A stretch of DNA of 64,000 bases from contig NZ_CP064686.1 of NCBI RefSeq assembly GCF_023100905.1, forward strand, positions 1,240,001-1,304,000, given 5' to 3'. The translations under genes and the position numbers were made by a program. Below the pieces are notes generated by a model. The model saw only the letters and a list, made by a program, of their open reading frames with translations. It ran no database searches and was not told the DNA's origin. The stretch is from Bradyrhizobium sp. 4. GTDB lineage: Bacteria > Pseudomonadota > Alphaproteobacteria > Rhizobiales > Xanthobacteraceae. Shown here one piece after another: positions 49,418 through 58,048 of this stretch (positions are counted from its first letter, which is position 1; the number at the start of each line of letters is the position of its first letter).

Positions 49418-50874
49418 GGCGGATTCAAACGGTCGTCGCAACACTCGGAGGTTGGAGGTTGCGATGAACGTTGTAAGGCGCCGATCGGCGCTGTCAGGAC
49501 GAGCCCCATTGCCATCGCGGGGCGGCCGTCTGTTGCAGGACGCAACGAACAGGATAAATTTTGGCGGACGATTGCTGTGGGGCTGAGTAGCGAGGATGCT
49601 GCGCTCGAAGCTGGATTGTCACAACCTGTCGGAAGCAGATTATTCCGAAGTTGGGCGGCATGCCACCCAGCGTTGTTCAGATCTCCGATAAAACCGCTCT
49701 CTGGGCGGTACCTCTCGTTGGTAGAGCGCGAGGAGATCGCACTTTTAAAGGTGCAGGGCCATTCCATGCAAGAGATTGGACGTCGCCTGGGGCGGGCTCC
49801 TTCGACAGTCTCCCGTGAACTGCGGCGCAACGCGGCCACTCGCGGCGGCGGGTTGGAGTATCGGGCAACAACTGCCCAATGGCATGCGGATCGATCCGCC
49901 CGCCGGCCCAAACCGAGCAAGCTTGCGCTCAATGCGACCTTGCGCACATATGTGGAGGAGAGACTTGCTGGCGGCGTCGTCGCCCCGAGCGGCGCTCCCG
50001 TTCTTGGTCCCGCCGTTCCGTGGAAGGGCCGGCGGCATGGCCCGCGCAAGGATTGGCGATGGGCCAAGGCCTGGAGCCCTGAGCAGATTGCCCGACGCTT
50101 GCCGATCGACTTCCCGGACGACAAGACGATGCGCATCAGCCACGAAGCTATCTATCAAGCTCTCTTCGTTCAGGGCCGTGGCGCGCTCCGCCACGAGCTG
50201 ACCGCCTGCTTGCGAACAGGACGTGTATTACGGATGCCCAGGGCGCGCGTACGCAGGCGAGGCAAGGGCTTTGTCTCGCCGGAGATCATGATCAGTGAAC
50301 GCCCTGCTGAAGCTGCCGATCGAGCAGTGCTCGGACATTGGGAGGGAGACCTCATCCTCGGTCTTGGCAGTTCGGCAATCGGCACGCTGGTCGAGCGCAC
50401 GACGCGCTTCACGATGCTATTGCACCTTCCCCGGTTGGCGGGGCATGGCGAAGCTCCGCGCGAAGAACGGAGCTGCGCTGGCGGCACATGGGGCCGAAGC
50501 CGTGCGCGATGCGATCACGCGCACCGTCATCACCTTGCCCGAAGAACTGCCTCGCTCGCTGACGTGGGACCAGGGGGCCGAAATGGCTCAGCATCATCGT
50601 CTCAAGATCGATGCGGGTATCCAGGTCTACTTCTGCGACCCGCAAAGCCCTTGACAGCGCGGCGTTAACGAGAACACCAACGGATTGCTGCGGCAGCGCT
50701 TCCCGAAAGGGACAGACCTGAGCATCCACAGCGCCGACGAGATATCCGCTGTGGCAGCGGCCCTCAATGCCCGACCGAGAAAGACACTAGGCTAGAAAAC
50801 GCCGGCGGAGGCGCTTGACGATCTTCTGTCATGAGTGAAAATAACTGGTGTTGCGACGACCGAGTGAATCCGCC
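49418..50874 (+). mobile_element. IS30-family insertion sequence with 3-bp target duplication
   Basis: The ends are inverted: GGCGGATTCAAACGGTCG at the left and the complement of GGCGGATTCACTCGGTCG at the right. CTG (CAG on the other strand) is duplicated at 49415-49417 and 50875-50877. The element is 1457 bp and full length. Confidence 0.88.
49464..50834 (+). pseudogene. IS30-family transposase, frameshifted with two stops
   Basis: The N-terminal part (MNVVRRRSALSG, then FWRTIAVGLSSEDAALEAGL) is split by a frame change near 49560. The HTH region is SLVEREEIALLKVQGHSMQE, IGRRLGRAPSTVSRELRRNA, and the core contains GHWEGDLILGLGSSAIGTLV. The frame shifts near 50455; the continuation AVRDAITRTVITLPEELPRS has stops replacing Trp in CDPQSP-stop-QRG and KTLG-stop-KTP. 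It is inactive. Confidence 0.85.
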
Positions 50875-51362
50875 CTGGCTGCCCTGATCGGAGTGGTGCA
50901 ATAACTCGTTGAGCTTGCCGCGCCGCCAGATGGCCATCAGCAGGGCGTCGGCAACCAATTGGGTCGTCATTGTTGGCCGCCTTCCGCGGTCCAGATGTAA
51001 GTGAATTCGGCGATCCACTTCTGGTTCGGCCGCTCGGCCACGAACTGCCGGTCCAGAACGTTCGACGCTACGGTTGGGACCTGGCGATCGCCTTCGTCCT
51101 TCGGCAGAGGTCGGCGCCGTGGTCGCGCCCGCAGAGCCTGCAAGCGCATCAGCCGTTCGATCCGGTGCAGACCGCATTCGACGCCATCCGCCAGCACGTC
51201 ACGCCAGACCCGCCGTGCGCCGTAGGTCATAACCACCTCCGGCTTCATGAAACACCCAATCTCGGTGTCCATCAAACCGGCAGCAGCTCAAGCGAGGTGG
51301 GTACCTAACCTATCCCACCGCAACTCGCTGCCAGGGAAGCAGTGCCCCCCTTTCCACGTCCT

Positions 51363-52643
51363 TCATCTAGCAATTTGCGCTGCACTTGATTGGACAAGAA
51401 CTGCCATATTTCCAGGCTGGTGCTGGTTTCTCCACATCTTCCTGTGTGCGCGTGGAATTTCAGCCCACGTGAAGACTTCGGACAAGCAGGGATCTATACG
51501 CCTTTCAAGAACAAGCCGATTCGCTTCCCACAATTGATATGGATTGGCGAAATGGCTACCTTGCACTCTTTTCTGTCGCATCCAGATAAAGCGCGCGTCC
51601 ATCGTAAGGTTGTAGCCAGAGGTCCCACCACACAAAACAACCATTCCGCCTCGTTTCACAACGTAGCAGCTGACCGGAAATGTCATTTCTCCCGGGTGTT
51701 CGAAGACAATGTCGACGTCGTTACCCTTTCCTGTAATATCCCAAATGGCCTTTCCGAAACGGCGCACCTCCTTCATGTAGGTATTGTATATAGCCGCCTC
51801 GCTCGCATCGGGAAGTCGACCCCAGCAGGAGAATTCCTGTCGGTTTATCACGCCCTTGGCCCCCAATGACATCACATAGTCTCGCTTCAAATCGTCAGAA
51901 ACGATACCGATCGCGTTGGCCCCCGCTAAAGTTGTGAGCTGGACTGCCATCGAGCCAAGTCCCCCGGCCGCACCCCACACTAAAGCATTTTGACCTGGTC
52001 GGATCACGTGTGGTCGATGACCAAACAGCATCCTGTATGCAGTCCCCAGCGTACCGGCATAGCAGGCGCTTTCCTCCCAACTTAGATGGGTTGGTCGAGG
52101 CAACAACTGACGCGATTGAACTCGCGCGAATTGTGCAAACGATCCGCCCGGAGTTTCATACCCCCAGATTCTCTGAGAAGGCGAGAGCATAGGATCCCCA
52201 CCATTGCACTCGACATCGTCGCCGTCGTCCTGATGAGAATGGAGGACTACCTCGTCACCTACCCTCCATTTCTTCACGCGATCTCCGACTGCCCAAACAA
52301 TTCCGGCAGCATCGGAGCCGGCGACGTGATGAGAATGCTGATGCACATCGAGCGGGGAGACCGGCTGTCCGAGAGACGCCCAGATGCCATTGTAGCCTAC
52401 TCCCGCCGCCATAATCATGACTAGAGCATCATCTGATCCGAGGACAGGCGTATTAACCACCTCCACTTGCATTGCAGTCTCAGGATCGCCATGTCGCTCA
52501 CGACGGATGACCCAAGCATACATGTGCTTCGGTGCATGACCTAATGGAGGAATTTCCCCAATTTCGTAAAGGTCCTTGGCGGCCGGTTGGGCATACTTCA
52601 CCGCCTCGGGATCGCCGCTGCTGTGTTGGTCGATTCCAGTCAT
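51363..52643 (-). CDS. ccr: Crotonyl-CoA carboxylase/reductase
   Basis: This 426-residue medium-chain reductase of the Ccr family reductively carboxylates an enoyl-CoA with NADPH and CO2, giving ethylmalonyl-CoA from crotonyl-CoA. The N-terminal signature is EIPPLGHAPKHMYAWVIRRE. The CO2/active-site segments are VGYNGIWASLGQPVSPLDVH, DPMLSPSQRIWGYETPGGSF and FEHPGEMTFPVSCYVVKRGG. The nucleotide loop is LVWGAAGGLGSMAVQL and the C-terminal part includes DARFIWMRQKRVQGSHFANP. The ATG follows GAGGAGG, a strong ribosome-binding site. No other ethylmalonyl-CoA pathway gene (ecm, mcd, mcl) is nearby, so it may supply an extender unit or act in a dedicated pathway. Confidence 0.93.
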   Translation of the reverse strand: MTGIDQHSSGDPEAVKYAQPAAKDLYEIGEIPPLGHAPKHMYAWVIRRERHGDPETAMQVEVVNTPVLGSDDALVMIMAAGVGYNGIWASLGQPVSPLDVHQHSHHVAGSDAAGIVWAVGDRVKKWRVGDEVVLHSHQDDGDDVECNGGDPMLSPSQRIWGYETPGGSFAQFARVQSRQLLPRPTHLSWEESACYAGTLGTAYRMLFGHRPHVIRPGQNALVWGAAGGLGSMAVQLTTLAGANAIGIVSDDLKRDYVMSLGAKGVINRQEFSCWGRLPDASEAAIYNTYMKEVRRFGKAIWDITGKGNDVDIVFEHPGEMTFPVSCYVVKRGGMVVLCGGTSGYNLTMDARFIWMRQKRVQGSHFANPYQLWEANRLVLERRIDPCLSEVFTWAEIPRAHRKMWRNQHQPGNMAVLVQSSAAQIAR

Positions 52644-52926
52644 GTGTGCCTCCTCTCGAGCAATTGAACTGAGATGCGCATCACAAGTCCGATCAATACG
52701 CGGGGCTACTGGCAGCGGTGTCAGGCGACTGCCGCACTCTACGGACTAGTTTGCACGTCGCATCGTTTTTAGCCCCCGGAGTCTCGTTGTCCTGAAGCGC
52801 GAAGCGGCTTCCGAGGCGGTGCGGCAAGTTGCACAACGAATGTCCATTGGCTCAAAATGAGCGACGCCATGTATCGCGCGGGCTTTGATTCTCATAGATC
52901 GTCCGGTTTTGATCAAAAATAAGATC

Positions 52927-52977
52927 ACATCTATTATAAGAATTGTCAATAGTAACGCGACACCTATTGGGAGAGTT
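52927..52977. promoter_or_regulatory. Tandem operator-like motif pair C
   Basis: ACATCTATTATAAGAATT at 52927 and ACACCTATTGGGAGAGTT at 52960 are direct repeats 33 bp apart, in the 555-bp region between divergent ccr and the glutamate-kinase gene. They lie 284 bp from the ccr start, so they could serve either gene. Confidence 0.7.
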
Positions 52978-53198
52978 TTGTGTCTTGTCTTGATCCGCAA
53001 AATCGATAAGAATTGAAGCGCGCGGGAAAACTGACTAGACGACGCGGTAAGAGTAGAGATCGGTCGCGTGATAAGTCCTTAGCAAATGGGCCGCCGCCAT
53101 TTTGCGCGAGTTCTCCGATGTTATGAATTCACGTAAGGACTTCATTCAAGGACCCTGAACCATGACGTCGCCTGTCGTCCACTTGATGAACTTACACG

Positions 53199-54404
53199 GT
53201 GCAAGCTATGGCTAGTGAGGACGTTAGGCGATTTACTCCAATCACAGAGTCAGGAAACTCTGGAAGCCAAAAAGCCGTCTCGCGGACATTTGATGCCCCT
53301 GTATCAAGACTTGCTTCGGCGCGGCGTATCATTTTGAAAGTTGGGTCGGCTCTCATTGTCGATCAGGCGAGCGGGGAGATGAGAGAGCCATGGCTTGAGA
53401 CGTTAGCCGAAGACATCGCGCAGCTTCGCCGTCGTGGCCAAGATGTCGCTGTGGTTTCATCTGGCGCCGTCGCCATTGGAAGACATGCTCTTCATCTACA
53501 CAAAGAAGTCCTACCAAGGGCGGAGCGGCAAGCTGCCGCGGCCGTTGGGCAAATGCAGCTTGCCAGAGCATACAGGGAAATGTTCGCGAGACATCGGCTT
53601 ACGGCAGCGCAAGTCTTGCTCACTTTGGATGATACGTCCGAAAGGCAGCGTCTGCTCAACCTTCGCGCGATCTTGATCAAGCTTTTAACGCTCCAAGCCA
53701 TTCCGGTACTCAACGAAAATGACGCGATAGCGAGTTGCACAGCCAGCTTCGGCGACAATGATTGTCTTGCCGCTCGCGCGGCACGGTTGATTGGAAGCGA
53801 CATGTTGGTGCTTCTGTCTAACGTCGCTGGTCTTTATTCGACCGATCCAAACAACTCATCAAACGCCAGTTTGATAAGGGAGGTGCATGATGTGACGCCA
53901 GAAATTCGGCGCATGGCCGGAGGCGCGCGGCCTGGCTATAGCTGTGGCGGCATGGTAACCAAGCTCGCGGCCGCTCAGATCGCACTTGCCTCCGGATGCG
54001 CCATGATTATTGCGGATGGCCGCGATAGGCATCCTCTCTCAGCTATTGATTCCGGTAAGCCATGTACCTGGTTTCATCCCTCAACTGCAGCACGCGTTGG
54101 TCGAAAGAGGTGGATCGCGGGAACATTGAAGCCCGCTGGCTTCCTTGTCGTTGCTGGTTCCGCAGCAATGCGGCTCCAGCTAGGAGAAAGTCTCTCTGTC
54201 GCGGGAGTGATATCATTTGGCGGAGACTTTGTTCGTGGTGATGCCATTGTGATACGAAATTCCCACGGCAACGAACTTGCTCGAGGTCTGTCAATCTGCT
54301 CGAGCACAGAGCTGCGGTGCGCTATTCGGCGCTCCGAACTAAACAGTGGATCATCTGAACTTGACCAGGTCGTCCACTGCGACGATTTGGCGCTTACGGA
54401 ATAA
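53199..54404 (+). CDS. proB: Glutamate 5-kinase paralogue
   Basis: Amino-acid kinase of ~400 residues plus PUA domain, as in ProB, which phosphorylates the gamma-carboxyl of glutamate. Motifs are RRIILKVGSALIVDQASGEM, VAVVSSGAVAIGRHAL, IPVLNENDAIASCTASFGDN (ProB NENDxx region), VLLSNVAGLYSTDP and GGMVTKLAAAQIALASG. The C-terminal PUA part has GVISFGGDFVRGDAIVI. The N-terminus is ~40 residues longer than usual; GTG 53199 or ATG 53208 may start it and neither has a clear ribosome-binding site. No proA or obgE is adjacent. It is divergent from ccr and shares its upstream region. Confidence 0.87.
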   Translation: MQAMASEDVRRFTPITESGNSGSQKAVSRTFDAPVSRLASARRIILKVGSALIVDQASGEMREPWLETLAEDIAQLRRRGQDVAVVSSGAVAIGRHALHLHKEVLPRAERQAAAAVGQMQLARAYREMFARHRLTAAQVLLTLDDTSERQRLLNLRAILIKLLTLQAIPVLNENDAIASCTASFGDNDCLAARAARLIGSDMLVLLSNVAGLYSTDPNNSSNASLIREVHDVTPEIRRMAGGARPGYSCGGMVTKLAAAQIALASGCAMIIADGRDRHPLSAIDSGKPCTWFHPSTAARVGRKRWIAGTLKPAGFLVVAGSAAMRLQLGESLSVAGVISFGGDFVRGDAIVIRNSHGNELARGLSICSSTELRCAIRRSELNSGSSELDQVVHCDDLALTE

Positions 54405-54509
54405 GCGACTGTCCGATTGGCAGCGCAAATGAGAGCCGGCTCCGCAACGTGGTCGATAAGTGGAGTTTCCGCCTGAAAGCAGCGATGATCGCGGCGAACA
54501 GGAGGGACC

Positions 54510-54640
54510 ATGAACAGACGACCGCGCCGAAACCACAGCCCGGCTTTCAAGGCGCAGGTGGCGCTTGCCGCCGTCAATGGCGACCCGACGATATGCCAAT
54601 TGGCCGAGCACTTCGACGTCCACCCCAATCAGGATCCGGT
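54510..54640 (+). pseudogene. IS3 orfA fragment
   Basis: It reads MNRRPRRNHSPAFKAQVALA, AVNGDPTICQLAEHFDVHPN, the HTH-containing N-terminus of an IS3 OrfA. It breaks off at HPNQ, where the WKAQ segment should follow. GGAGG at 54502 precedes the ATG. Sequence 54641-54816 is unassigned except for the possible end of a recombinase-associated short ORF. Confidence 0.75.
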
Positions 54641-54816
54641 CCTTCCAAGCAGAAGGAGAAGGGTTGTGCAGAGAAGCCTTTGTCGCAGTCGAGCTCAGCT
54701 CGTTCTGGAGCATGAAAATCACAATCGTCAAGCGCCAGCGGAGCGAAGCAGGGAAGGACTGATCGAGGCCTTGGCGGGCCTTCTGCTGGAAAGCCGTGAG
54801 GGCGGAGGAATCGGCG

Positions 54817-55110
54817 ATGAAGGGGTCGGCGATCAGCAGCAAGATCACCTCTGAACACCTCGGCCGTATCCCCGCGGTCTACGTTTACCAATCGAGCAGG
54901 GCGCAGGTCACGGGCAATCTCGAAAGCCAGCGCCGGCAATATGACCTGGCGGGCGCTGCGGAGAAGGCGGGGTTCGCATCGGTAAAGGTGATCAACGACA
55001 ATCTTGGACGTTCCGGTTCCGGCAGCGTGCAGCGGCCCCGCTTCGAGCGGCCTGTGGCGGTGGTTTGCTCCGGCGATATCGGAGCCGCTCACTGGATCCT
55101 TCGCGGTTAG
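54817..55110 (+). pseudogene. Serine recombinase N-terminal fragment
   Basis: The frame gives MKGSAISSKITSEHLGRIPA, VYVYQSSRAQVTGNLESQRR, QYDLAGAAEKAGFASVKVIN and DNLGRSGSGSVQRPRFERPV. This is the resolvase domain start of a third large serine recombinase, with the nucleophile in YQSS (usual R replaced by Y). It ends after ~95 codons. From 55111 to 55370 nothing clear is found. Confidence 0.8.
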
Positions 55111-55369
55111 CGCGAAACGGGCGCGACTGGCACCACCTGATCGACTTGTGAGTCGTGGTCGAGTAGCTCAGCCATTTGGCTTTCGCCCTCACAGATCCGG
55201 GCAGGCGGCTTTCCCGCACCCGGCTCTTCCCGAGGGTAACCCGCGTCATATCCGCGCCTGCGCCCAAGTGCGAGTGATGCGTGGAACGGGCAGACGGAAG
55301 CGTGCCGTCAGGACGCGGCGAAGGAGAGAGCCGAGGCTGTGATCAAGGGCCGATCGCGGAGCGCGCCGG

Positions 55370-56610
55370 ATCCAGGTTCTCATCGCAATCGCGGCTGCTT
55401 GCCTGCCCATTTGCCGCGGGTGGAATGGATCATCGCGCCTGCGAGCACGCTCTGTCCGAGGACGTCAGCAAACGCTTCGACGTGATCCCGGCGCAGTGGC
55501 GGGTGTTGGTCACGCGCCGTCTGAAATACATCTGCCGCCACTGCTCGGGCCCTGCCGTGCAGGCGCACGCACCGGAGCACGTCCTGCCGACCGAAGCGAC
55601 GATTGCACACGTGATCGTCTCCAAGTTTGGCGACCATACGCCGTTTTACCGCCATGCGAGATCTATGCGCGTCAGCATCCAGCTTAATCGGGCGACACTG
55701 GGCCACTGGTCCGGCCGGGCCTGCTTCCATCTTCAGCCCATCGCGGACCACATGCGCCCACCGCCTAGCCATAGCGGATCGTCTGTTCATGGACGAAACC
55801 ACGGCGGCGGTAGCTCGATCCCGGGCGAGGCCAAACGAAGAAGGCCTACTCCTGGGCGATCGTCTCCGACGACCGCGGCCACACGGCCCGAGTCCGCCGA
55901 TCGTGCTGTTCCGATATGCCCCTGATCGCAGGGGTGCCTTTGCAGAGTAGTTCCCGGATAGCTTTTTGCGGACACTTCCGGCAATGCGATGCCTATGACG
56001 GTTATGACCGGGTAACCGAAGTTGCTCGACCGCACGGGCCGTGGACGCTCGTGCATTGCTGAAGCCATTTGCGCAGGCGCTGCGGCGCATCCTAAAATTG
56101 GCGTAACAGCAAATCGCCGATCGCCGAGGCCGCCGTTCGGCACATTGCTCAGCTTTACGCCATCGAAGCCATGGTGCGCGGCTCATCGCCGGAAATGCGG
56201 TTGGCCGCGCGCAGGGAGCACGTCGCCGCGTTAAAGCTTTGGTTCGAGAAACAGCTGTCGATGATCTCCAGTGATTCGACGCTGGCCGAGGACATCCGCT
56301 ACGCGCTCAACCACTGGGAAGGGCTGACCCGCTTCCTCGAAGACCGGCGCCTCGAGCTTGACACGAACCCAGTCGAAAACGCCATCCGGCCAGTCTGCCT
56401 GACCAGAAAAAATTGCGCTCTTCGCCGGTCACGAAGTCGGCGCGGAAAACTGGGCCCTGCTCGCCTCGATCGTCGTCACCTGCAAGCTCAACGACGTCAA
56501 CCCGGCCGCCTACATCGCGGAAACACTCGAGACGATCATCGATGGCCATCCCCCATAGCAGAATCGAAGACCTCTTGCCGTGGCGATTCCACAAAGCGTC
56601 AAGCCTGCGT
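55370..56610 (+). pseudogene. IS66 TnpC, frameshifted
   Basis: Pieces in order are SEDVSKRFDVIPAQWRVLVT, TEATIAHVIVSKFGDHTPFY, RATLGHWSGRACFHLQPIAD, ADRLFMDETTA (first catalytic D), PPIVLFRYAPDRRGAFAE, WFEKQLSMISSDSTLAEDIR, YALNHWEGLTRFLEDRRLEL, DTNPVENAIRPV (catalytic E region) and ENWALLASIVVTCKLNDVNP. Most of the transposase is present but in several frames with internal deletions. Confidence 0.82.
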
Positions 56611-56689
56611 CCATAGGGTGACGGCTAAGCGCTTGCCCAGACCGGATTGTGCTCCTCGCTTCCAATTCGTTCCGAGCTACGCGAGAACG

Positions 56690-56880
56690 GCAGCAAACTC
56701 GTAGAGACCCTCGATACCGATCCAGGCAGCCTGAGCGCCATGCCGGCGCAGTAGCCTCCGTCAACATCCAATTCGGCAGCTCACGGCAAAGGTCAAGCCG
56801 CTCATCCGTGTAGATGCACGTCAAATCCTTCCCGCGCCGAAAGGGGATACCTGCAGCGTTCGCCTGAACAGCGGGCGCCA
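56690..56880 (-). pseudogene. Unidentified small coding remnant
   Basis: The minus strand reads IPFRRGKDLTCIYTDERLDL, CRELPNWMLT, then by frame change further codons. It has a protein-like composition with spaced cysteines but I do not recognise the family. It lies between an IS66 relic and the inverted IS66 pair. Confidence 0.3.
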
Positions 56881-56928
56881 CGCATACGCGATCGCTGCAA
56901 AGCGAAAACTGTATGTAGAATGTCGCTT

Positions 56929-56936
56929 ATTGTACG
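56929..56936 (+). repeat. 8-bp direct repeat ATTGTACG, left copy
   Basis: Identical to 61123-61130. The two copies immediately flank the outer ends of the inverted IS66 pair, and 8 bp is the duplication length typical of IS66. Confidence 0.85.
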
Positions 56937-57024
56937 GTAAGCGTAGCGCCGCGGCCCTTTAGATTGTCTGTGCGCGATCTTGGGAGCACCGTTAGAAGAG
57001 TCATCTTCTGCAAGGGTGCTCATA

Positions 57025-57447
57025 ATGGACGACCATTCGGACGACATAAGACGACCATTGACACAGCGTATCGAAGTGTACGCCGGCGCAGGCCGTAAGC
57101 AGTGGCCGGATGATTTGAAGGCCCGGATTGTCGCGGAAAGCCTTGAGCCGGGCGCGGTTGTAACAGATATCGCACGCCGGCATGGCTGCCGGCCACAGCA
57201 GGTGCATGACTGGCGGCGCCGGGCGCGTTTAGGTCAACTGGTGCTGCCAGCTGCGGCGGGTGCACTGTCGTTTGTGCCGTTGGTGTCGGAATCGTCGCCA
57301 TCGGCGGCTGCCGCGCCCTCCTCATCGCCGGAAGCAGCCGTTGTGACGGTTGAGCTCCAGGGGGCACGAGTTGAGGTGCGAGGGACGCCTGGACTTGCCG
57401 TGCTGAGTGATGTGTTTGTTGCGTTGCGCCGGGCACGTTCATGCTGA
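57025..57447 (+). CDS. tnpA: IS66 TnpA (copy L)
   Basis: This 140-residue HTH protein reads MDDHSDDIRRPLTQRIEVYA, RRHGCRPQQVHDWRRRARLG, followed by an alanine/serine-rich linker and VVTVELQGARVEVRGTPGLA. TnpA of IS66 (OrfA) is required with TnpB and TnpC for transposition. ATG 57025 is chosen; an in-frame TTG at 56980 would add 15 residues. It is identical to copy R except for single substitutions. Confidence 0.82.
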   Translation: MDDHSDDIRRPLTQRIEVYAGAGRKQWPDDLKARIVAESLEPGAVVTDIARRHGCRPQQVHDWRRRARLGQLVLPAAAGALSFVPLVSESSPSAAAAPSSSPEAAVVTVELQGARVEVRGTPGLAVLSDVFVALRRARSC

Positions 57448-57793
57448 CGGCTCCCGCTGGCCTCATGATTTACGTTGCGACCCGACCTGTAGACTTCAGG
57501 AAGGGCGCGGATGGTCTGGCGCTGTTGGCGAAGGAGACGCTGGGCCACGATCCGATGAAGGCGTGGCGGTGGTCTTCCGTGCGAAGCGCGCTGATCGGGT
57601 GAAGATCGTGGTCTGGGATGGTAGTGGCCTCGTGCTGTATTGGAAGCGGCTTGAGGGCAGCGCCTTCAAGTGGCCGCCGGTCGTTGACGGCGTCATGCGA
57701 ATGAACGCCGCGCAGTTGTCCGCGCTTCTGGCCGGCATGGATTGGACACGCATGCATGCGCCTCGAATCCCGCAGCCGAAAGCGCTTGCGTAG
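57441..57793 (+). pseudogene. IS66 TnpB (copy L), 1-bp deletion
   Basis: It starts MLTAPAGLMIYVATRPVDFR overlapping the end of tnpA. One G is missing near 57560 (GATGAAGGCGTGG against GATGAAGGGCGTGG in copy R), shifting the frame before VVFRAKRADRVKIVVWDGSG. Confidence 0.88.
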
Positions 57794-57844
57794 GACATAA
57801 AATCTTCGCTGCATCGGGGCGCGAAGCATGGCAGACTCGGGCCA

Positions 57845-58007
57845 ATGAGTGATTTGCCTGATGAACTGCCGAGCGATCCAGCCGAGTTGCGTGCCTTTGC
57901 CGCGGCTCTGCTGGATCGCTGCGCCAGGCTCGAGCGGTTGCTCAAGCTTGCAAAAGACGCGCAGTTCGGTCGATCGTCGGAAAAGCTTGACGCTGATCAG
58001 CTCCAGC
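57845..58007 (+). pseudogene. IS66 TnpC (copy L), first ~54 codons
   Basis: It reads MSDLPDELPSDPAELRAFAA, ALLDRCARLERLLKLAKDAQ, FGRSSEKLDADQLQ and stops at the junction with copy R's terminal repeat. It matches the N-terminal leucine-rich region of the intact TnpC at 58648-60213. Confidence 0.88.
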
Positions 58008-58048
58008 GTAAGCGTCGCTCTGAGGCCCATTTGATTGGTGCTTGACGT

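Larger units (their letters stand above)
49190..51285 (-). pseudogene. IS3 orfB interrupted by an IS30 element
   Basis: The right part (51275-50878) reads YGARRVWRDVLADGVECGLH, RIERLMRLQALRARPRR, NVLDRQFVAERPNQKWIAEF and LHHSDQGSQ. The left part (49414-49190) resumes QYTSEQFQRLMADSGIVCSM, SRSGNVWDNAAMESFFSSLK and ARADVFDYIERFYN. Removing the IS30 at 49418-50874 and one copy of CTG restores the codons for HSDQGSQYTSEQ. The C-terminal ~30 residues are lost at the join with the recombinase gene. Confidence 0.85.
56937..58007 (+). mobile_element. IS66 element, left half (truncated copy L)
   Basis: It begins with the terminal repeat GTAAGCGTAGCGCCGCGG and is an inverted near-identical copy of 60051-61122. 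It ends abruptly inside tnpC after GCTCCAGC, where the terminal repeat of the complete copy begins at 58008. Confidence 0.9.
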
